64,000 nt of DNA from Nageia nagi (Eukaryota; Pinophyta). The first letter of the stretch is position 1; each line of letters begins with the position of its first letter. Of the stretch, positions 57,870-64,000 are shown piece after piece. A program made the position numbers and the translations under genes. The notes below the pieces were generated by a model. The model was not told the DNA's origin and searched no databases. It saw only the letters and a program-made list of their open reading frames with translations. Location: positions 49,538,001-49,602,000 of the forward strand of contig JBITNC010000001.1 in the NCBI GenBank assembly GCA_050084985.1, written 5' to 3'.

Positions 57870-59265
57870 TTATGTAGCAAATGGGAGACACCTTCTTACC
57901 CAAGCACATTCTCAATGATTCCAACTTTGGTATTTAGGATCCTCGAATGAGAACTGAATTGCAGGCAAGAAAGCTTTAGCAAAGAGTTAATAAAAACCTT
58001 GTTGCTCCTACAGATGAGAAGACACTTGAGGCATACAACACAAAGAATGAATTGAAAACATCCATGATTTTCTATACAATTTCAAATGAAGTGCTCCTTT
58101 TGATTTTGTCATCAACCTCAGAAAAGGGAGCTTGAGATAAGCTCAAGAAAATTTACCTTGTATCTATTGGAATGTATAATGCATTATTGTAAAGGTTATG
58201 TAATAATCTTCTATGTTAGTTTACTAATACTTAAGGGTATAATTTGATACCTTAAGTATTTAAATAAATATGATAATGAAACTTATCCTACACTCTATGC
58301 CATGAGCATGCCCCTTGGGTAAAAGGATGTGCATGTCATGCTTTTGTACATTGGATAAAAGGGTGATCCAAAGAGGGATTTTGGCCTATAAATAGAAGGC
58401 TCCCTCTTTGTGATCACACACCAAGTTATGGAGTAAATTTATCCTATAGGATAGTGTTTAGAAGAAAAGTTTAAGAGGATTATAAGAGATTCATGTTTGT
58501 GAAAGAAGTGAGATCTAGTTAGTGGATGTACTCATAGTTGGAGGAACCACTTACATCTTGTGTTATCTTTGTGAGATTTCTTTTTGAGTTTATTAGATGT
58601 GTATTGTGAGCTTTCAAGAGATCTTAGTTGTTTAGAAATTATCTTATTAGTGTTAGTTTCTTTAGGATCTAATTTTTTTAATAAGGTTCACCATTCTCCA
58701 AAAGTTGCTTCAATCTCATCAAGAATAAGATAAAAATGTTGCCATCTACTTGAACAAAATCATTAACCTTAAGACCCAAATTGTTGCTTGTGTGTGCAAT
58801 TGGATCAACGATGAGTTCATAGTCTTCATCATTATCCAAATATTTTCTTCAAAATTTAGTAACTTTATGACTATAATTGAGACTAGGGTTGATGATGAAG
58901 AAGAAGTCTTCTCCCATGAGAACCTTTCAAGACTCTTTTTGAAGCATGAAGAAAATCTTAATAAAAAGGTGTTGATATCTTCTCCAAAGATAATAATGTT
59001 TCTATAGGAGCAACCAAAACTTATTTCAAGAAAAAGTTCAATCATCATAAAAAACCTTATTCTTCCTTTTCCAAGAAGTTTGAGAAAAGGGGCAACAATA
59101 ACAATAACAAAAACTACTAATTCAAGCAAAGAGATGGAAAAGGCAAGGTAGCCAAACCAAATCCCATGGCAAAGTTTGATAGAAGTTGTAACTTTTGTGG
59201 CATCCATGTTCACAAATAATTTTATTTCTATAAAAAGAAAAGAATAAGGGTAATGGAATTGTAAA
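57870..59265 (+). pseudogene. Copia gag, split by a solo LTR
   Basis: The first part (57,890-58,164) reads TELQARKL, DEKTLEAYNTKNELKTSMIF and SSTSEKGA-DKLKKIYL, the normal copia gag series. It breaks at 58,164 where a 500-bp solo LTR sits, and resumes at 58,670. Later parts include EEEVFSHENLSRLFLKHEEN (near 58,900) and a zinc knuckle CNFCGIHVHK (59,190-59,220) whose last Cys reads as Phe and which has a stop inside. The open minus-strand frame over 58,746-59,213 is its antisense shadow. Confidence 0.7.
58160..58669 (+). mobile_element. Solo LTR nested in copia gag
   Basis: A 500-bp LTR (58,165-58,664), same family as the surrounding element but closer to the solo LTR at 32,237 (shared tttgatacc, gtgtattgtgagctttcaag and exact length). 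Flanks are GTATC (58,160-58,164) and GGATC (58,665-58,669), a 5-bp duplication with one change. There is no purine tract before it and no primer-binding site after it. The TG start is mutated to TA. Confidence 0.8.
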
Positions 59266-62229
59266 GAAATTCAAAAGGAAGAAGAACATAAAATCTAGAC
59301 TTGTTGTTGGACTCTACTCCATGTTTTGCTCTTTTTTGACTGATTAGATTGTTGAATATAGATGCACTAATGACCTATGCTTTGAAAATAATAAGTTTGA
59401 AATTTTTTATAAGTATAAGAAAGATGCTTTGTGATAGGTGATAATTCAATCCTTAAATTCCAAGGAAGTGGGAGTGTGATGATTCACCAAAAGGTTCTTG
59501 AGAATGTGCTCTATGTTCTTAACTCAAGATTAACCTCCTCTTCGTGATTCAAGTTGTAAAAAAATGTTATTCATTTGAGTTTAACTCACACTTCTAGTGC
59601 ATTAAGAATGGAATTTTCATGTTGGTTAAAGGATCAATGAAAGATGATCTTTACATTATGGATCAAGTCCCAACAAAGATGTGTCTTTCTACAAATATGT
59701 GTTTTAGAAGCAATCTTTAGCACCAATGTTTAGGGCACCTTAACCATAAGAGTATTCAAGTCATGAAAGATCAAGAACTTATGGAAGGTTTGCCTTCAAT
59801 TTCACCTTCAATTGGTCTATGTTAGAAGTGCATCCTAAGCAAAATGAATAGACAAAGGTTTGAAAAAGATAAGGCAACAAGAGCATCTCAACCTTTTTAA
59901 CTTATACATTTTAGTTTGATGGATCCATTTTAGATTAGTCCCTTAGGGGAGCATATTATATCTTTACCTTCATTGATAACTTTAGTAGGATGACTTTTGG
60001 CTATCTACTTGAGCACAAGGATCAAACCTTTGAAAGTTTTAAGAATTTTAAGGTCTTAGTTGAAAATCAAACTAACCTTAATATCAAGATGTTGAGATCA
60101 GATAATGGGGGAGAATATAATAGTAATGAGTTCAATATCTATTATGCTAAGTATGAATTCCTTAGAAAAATGATGTTGTCAAAAGAAAAAATAGGATAAT
60201 TATAGAGATGGCTATATGCATGTTGGATAATCTTTCTATTTTCTTATGGGCTGAAGCTATGAGCACTACTATTTTCACTATGAATAGGTGTCTCAAAAAA
60301 ACCATTCAAGGTAAAACTCCTTTTGAGGCATGGTCAAGAAGAAAGCCTAACATTTCTCACCTTAGGGTGTTTGGTTGTAAAGCATTATCCTATATTATTT
60401 CTAAGAAAAGAAAAAAGTTGGACAAAAGAGATGAAAAATGCATCTTTATGGGTTATGATAGTCAACATAGAGGTTACAGGATCTACTCTCCATCCCATAA
60501 AGGAGTATTCATTTCAAGGGATGTAAATTTCAATGAACTTCTTGAAGAATCTAATTCTAATGAGGATGTTCATGATCCAGATGACTCATTAGTTGCACCT
60601 AGCTGGTTGGATATTAATGAAGACAAGTCATATCAGGAGTAAAATTCTCCAATAAAAAGGGTAACAAGGAGCATGAACTTGAACAAATCCTTATTTTCCA
60701 AGATTGAAAATAAGCATGAGACCTCATATTTCAAATAAGCTTCCAAACATAAGTGTTGGATGGAAGACATGAAAGTAGAGTATGAGGTGCTTATGAAAAA
60801 TAGAACTTGGAACTTGGTTCCTTATCCAAATGAGAAAAATATGATTGATAATAAGTGGATCTACAAGGTCAAGTACAATTAAATTGGAGATATTTAGAAA
60901 TACAAAGCAAGGTTAGTAGCTAAAGGTTTTGCTCAGAAATATGGTGTAGATTATGAGAAAACCTTTGCTCCCATGGCAAAGATGTCTACTGTGAGAATTA
61001 TCCTTCCTTTTTCTACAACTCAAAGATATAAAGTTTTTTAACTTATGTCAAGAGTGTATTTTTCAATGATGAATTACATGTGAAAATATTCATGAATATA
61101 CCAAAAAATTTATTATAGAATGCAAATAACTTTTTGTGTGGAAGCTAAAGAAGTAATTGTATGGACTTAAGCAAGCACCTTGAGCTTGGTACAAAAAGAT
61201 TTTAGGGTACTTTATAGATATTGGATTCTCAAAATGCTTTTTTGACTCTAATCTATATGTGCTCAACCAAGTAAAAAATGTGGTATTGATTCTTATTTAT
61301 GTGGATGATCTTTTGATAATAGGGAACAATGATGAAATCATTTAAGAGTGCATATTCAAACATAAGGCAACATTTGAAATGACTAATTTAATCTCTTGCA
61401 CTACTACCTTGGAATGAAAGTATACCAATATAAGGATTTTACTTATCTTAGTCAATCTAAGTATATATCAAACATCTTGCAAAATTTTGGAAATAAGGAG
61501 TGTAGATATGTTGCAATCCTTGTCTCTCCTAAAATCACTGTATTCCTAAGCTCTAACTCTTAGTTGGTTGATGCTACAACTTACAAGCAATTAATTGGTA
61601 GTATTTTGTATTTGACTATTTTCAGGCTAGATATTACCTTTGCAATGAATTTGATGGCATGATTCATGCAAAAATCATATGTTGAACACCTCAATGTTGT
61701 TAAGCAAATCTTGAGGTATTTTATGTTTCTTTCATTTGTTCTCTCTAGATTTTTAGATTTTGACTATGAGGGAGATATAAATGATAGAAAATCAAATTTT
61801 GCATATATATTTAGCATTTGTTCAGGTGCTATCTCTTAGGCATCCAAGAAGCAACCTACTATTTCTCTTTATACCATATAAGCTGAATACCAAGCCATGT
61901 ATATTGTAGCCTAGGAAGCTATTTGGCTAAGGCATATTCTAAAAGAAATTAGGTATGAGCAATTTGGCCTATTTTTTATTTCTTTAGACAATCAATCAAC
62001 TATTTCTTTGGCTAATAATCTTGTGTTCCATCAGAAAACAAAACATGTAGAAATCTAGGCCCATTTTATCAGGGAGAAGGTTCTTGATGGCATCATACAC
62101 TTGGATTATTATCCATCCACCTTGAACTTCATTGATTTGTTCACCAAGCCCTTTCTTGAAGCTCAATTTTGTAAACTTAGAGCTACTATCGAGATGATGA
62201 AGTTGCCCTCAAGGGGGAGTGAAGTTTGA
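59266..62229 (+). pseudogene. Copia pol of the 8.95-kb element
   Basis: The pre-integrase region has CLGHLNHKSIQVMKDQELMEG near 59,730. Integrase shows FTFIDNFSRMTFGYL (Asp near 59,970) and LRSDNGGEYNSNEF (Asp near 60,098). The third catalytic residue, Glu in the NGVVERKN motif, reads Lys (VVKRKN, about 60,178-60,190). The integrase end is open at 60,208-60,642 (HLRVFGCKALSYI, ISRDVNFNE). Reverse transcriptase has NRTWNLVPYPNEKNMI, YEKTFAPMAKM and an intact YVDD at 61,298-61,309. RNase H ends with DNQSTISLANN, then KTKHVEI and KLPSRGSEV before the stop near 62,227-62,229. Several stops and frameshifts. Confidence 0.9.
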
Positions 62230-62949
62230 ATTCTTATGTTGAATTCATGTTTATGATGACAACTTCACCCCTCGAAGGATTTTGTATTGTATGATGTTGA
62301 TTTTATTATACACCTTTGTGGTAAGTTCGTTTGTGTGAGGAACTTATTGTACAATTTTTTTAGACAAAAAGATTGGCCAATCTAGCACTATTTAGTTATC
62401 CATGTGTGAAGAAATTTATGTGTCTTATAGCACTATTTAGTTATCCATATGTGAGGAACTGTATGTGCATTTTGTTATGCTCTATTTTTTAATAATAATC
62501 ATCATATGTTGTGTATACAACAAGTAACTATGAGTTTTAGCTTGTCATTTTTGTGATGACTTATAGTGCACCATTGATTAGTTTATGCTGGCATTTGTTT
62601 GATTCATCTATCATTGTTGATATGAATATGTTGCATCTAACTGATCTTGTTATTTGAACTACTTATGACTTGTAGGTTCTTTGAAATTGCAAATTACTTA
62701 CTTCGGGTGTGTAGGCTCTTGGAGACTCTTTATGACTTCCAGTTGGATGACTATTTTATGTACACATTGAAACCCATTATGGTTGATGATTGTATTGTAA
62801 ACCATTTGTTTAAATGGTAAAGTAAAACTAAATCTTACTTACTTCATAAAGATGTAAAAAGGTTTTATCTCTGATTGTATCTATTTAGAGGAGAACTCTC
62901 TTATCTCTATTCTTCTTCTCTCTTATTCATTCTATCTCAATATTGCATT
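62230..62949 (+). other. 3' untranslated region of the copia element
   Basis: Noncoding. It contains a 45-bp direct repeat beginning agcactatttagttatccat at 62,384 and 62,429. It aligns with 38,180-38,750 of the split copia element, which carries a similar duplication, showing both belong to one family. Confidence 0.65.
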
Positions 62950-62958
62950 AAGGGGGAG
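62950..62958 (+). promoter_or_regulatory. Polypurine tract of the 8.95-kb copia element
   Basis: aagggggag immediately precedes TGTTGGAATG, the 3' LTR start. Confidence 0.9.
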
Positions 62959-63459
62959 TGTTGGAATGTATAATGCATTATTGTAAAGGTTTTGTATTAA
63001 TTTTCTTTGTAAATTCACTAATAATTAAGGGTATCACTATATACCTTAAGTATTTAAATGAATATGATAATGTAACTTGTCCTACACTCCATGTCATGAG
63101 CATGCCCCTTAGGTAAAAGGGAGTTGCATGTCATGCCTTTGTACATTGGATAAGAGGGTGATCCAAATAAGGATTTTGGCCTATAAATAGAAGGCTTCCT
63201 CTTTGTGATCATACATCAATTTGTGGAATAAAGTTATGCTATAGGATAGTGTTTAGGAGATGAGATTAGGAGAATTGTAAGAGATTCATTTTTATAAATG
63301 AAGTGAGATTAGTTAGTGGATGTAATCCTAGTTTGAAGAACCACTTTACATATTGAGTTATCTTTGTGAGATTATCTTATTTGAGTAATTTAGATGTGAC
63401 ATTGATATTTATGAGATCTTGGTAATTAAGGGTTGTTTATGTTATAGTTCAATCCTTCA
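62959..63459 (+). repeat. 3' LTR of the 8.95-kb copia element
   Basis: 501 bp, begins TGTTGGAATGTATAATGC and ends TTCAATCCTTCA. It pairs with 54,505-55,004. Confidence 0.9.
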
Positions 63460-63464
63460 AAAGT

Positions 63465-63850
63465 ATTCTAGGAGATATGTTTCAATCTCTTTCTTAACCA
63501 ACACTCAATCTTAGGATGCATCTTTCTTCACTTTTATTGAATATGTTTAGCATCATTATGTAACACCAAGTTATCCATCACAAAATTAGGATGAAACCTA
63601 AGAATTTCATTATAAGATCATGCAAAATATTCCCTAAACTTAGATAAGAGAGATTTTTATTAATTTCTCTTTTTCTCACTTTGCTATACTATGATCTTAA
63701 TCAATTTTGGCTTCTCATTTGAGACAATATTGATGTCCATTATTTCTTCATTAATCATGCTCAATTCAATAGTCAATTGAGGAGGATTTGATAAAACCTC
63801 CAACTCTACCATAAGATTGGATTATTTTAGCCCTAACTTTAGACCAAAAA
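63465..63850 (-). pseudogene. Tat-type Ty3/gypsy pol fragment, minus strand
   Basis: Read on the minus strand: REYFA-SYNEILRFHPNF (a stop where Trp is expected), then a segment ending RKMHPKIE and, one frame over, VKKEIETYLLEYF. This matches the stretch just before the reverse transcriptase core in Tat-type gypsy elements (FAWSYxDMPG, KLRRMHPK, VKEEIxKLLxxGFI). It is cut at the insertion border at 63,460. The remaining bases to 64,000 hold no recognised motif. Confidence 0.65.
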
Positions 63851-64000
63851 TGGGCTTTTGAGGTAAGTAATTTGAGGTGATTACTAGGTGATGGTTTTAA
63901 AATGCTTACATTGGGGATTTTGGTGGTGCTTTTTATGGGGTGGTGTCAAATTGTACCCCTAAAATCATCAAGAGGCAATTTAAAATTATCCCTCAAAAAA

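Larger units (their letters stand above)
54505..63459 (+). mobile_element. Ty1/copia retrotransposon, 8.95 kb including a nested solo LTR
   Basis: 5' LTR 54,505-55,004, primer-binding site 55,007, a 2.9-kb noncoding leader, gag from about 57,870, pol to 62,229, a 3' untranslated region, polypurine tract and 3' LTR 62,959-63,459. The two outer LTRs share variants not found in the 32,237 and 58,165 copies (for example aaaggttttgta and ctttgtaaattcactaat), so they are one pair. Flanking 5-mers are AAAGA (left) and AAAGT (right). Confidence 0.85.

Noticed and set aside
58746-59213. 155-residue open frame, minus strand
   Set aside because: It is antisense to the copia gag with its zinc knuckle at 59,190-59,220; no motif of its own.
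58165-62950. Independent second copia element starting at the 58,165 LTR
   Set aside because: No primer-binding site follows that LTR, gag continues across it, and flanking 5-mers match; a nested solo LTR explains it better.
1-64000. Bacterial-type defence systems, CRISPR arrays, operons, rRNA and tRNA genes
   Set aside because: No direct-repeat/spacer array, no tRNA cloverleaf or rRNA sequence recognised; gene structure and repeats are plant nuclear.

Overview
This window is nuclear DNA from a seed plant. It is AT-rich and packed with old, broken retrotransposons of plant lineages (Ty3/gypsy Tat-type and chromovirus-type, several Ty1/copia families, and LINE-type DUF4283 ORF1 fragments). 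Two stretches look like low-copy gene sequence. The heavy decay, long repeat-filled spacers and low gene density would fit a large genome such as a gymnosperm's, but nothing in the sequence fixes the taxon.

The one securely recognised host gene is U2AF35 (U2AF small subunit, plus strand, 40,033-42,192). It has two coding exons, both CCCH zinc fingers, the UHM and an RS-like tail. Its promoter has a TATA box and telo-boxes. It has two oddities: a GC-AG intron and a one-base frameshift in exon 1. A second, unidentified gene-like locus lies on the minus strand at about 13,570-14,589. Four exon-like blocks there join in one open frame through GT/AG borders.

Layout from left to right: (1) 1-7,000, a Tat-like Ty3/gypsy element (plus) with two RNase H domains and a repeat-bearing 3' UTR. 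(2) 7,000-18,100, mostly noncoding AT-rich DNA with two LINE ORF1 fragments, the unidentified gene, a TA microsatellite and a cluster of small hairpins. (3) 18,379-21,178 (minus), a long unrecognised degraded ORF that stops right beside an LTR. (4) 21,188-25,224, a non-autonomous LTR element with a copia-like gag start followed by a long acidic ORF and no pol. (5) About 25,780-30,897 (minus), a Ty3/gypsy chromovirus. (6) About 30,900-33,186 (minus), a copia gag/protease fragment, hit at its LTR/PBS junction by a solo LTR with a perfect 5-bp target duplication. (7) 33,187-33,556, a large inverted repeat. (8) 33,570-38,750, a copia pol split by a 3.27-kb hAT-like insertion. (9) 39,830-43,600, U2AF35 and its flank. 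(10) 46,107-51,208, a structurally complete copia element inserted in one copy of a tandem duplication. (11) 51,700-54,499 (minus), copia pol. (12) 54,505-63,459, a complete copia element interrupted by a solo LTR, flanked on the right by a Tat-type gypsy fragment (minus).

No retroelement here appears able to move alone: all have stops, frameshifts or lost catalytic residues. Many stops read as CAA/CAG/CGA/TGG codons changed by C-to-T or G-to-A, as expected of methylated, silenced repeats. I found no rRNA, tRNA, CRISPR or bacterial-type operon. All identifications are from reading motifs; no database search was run.
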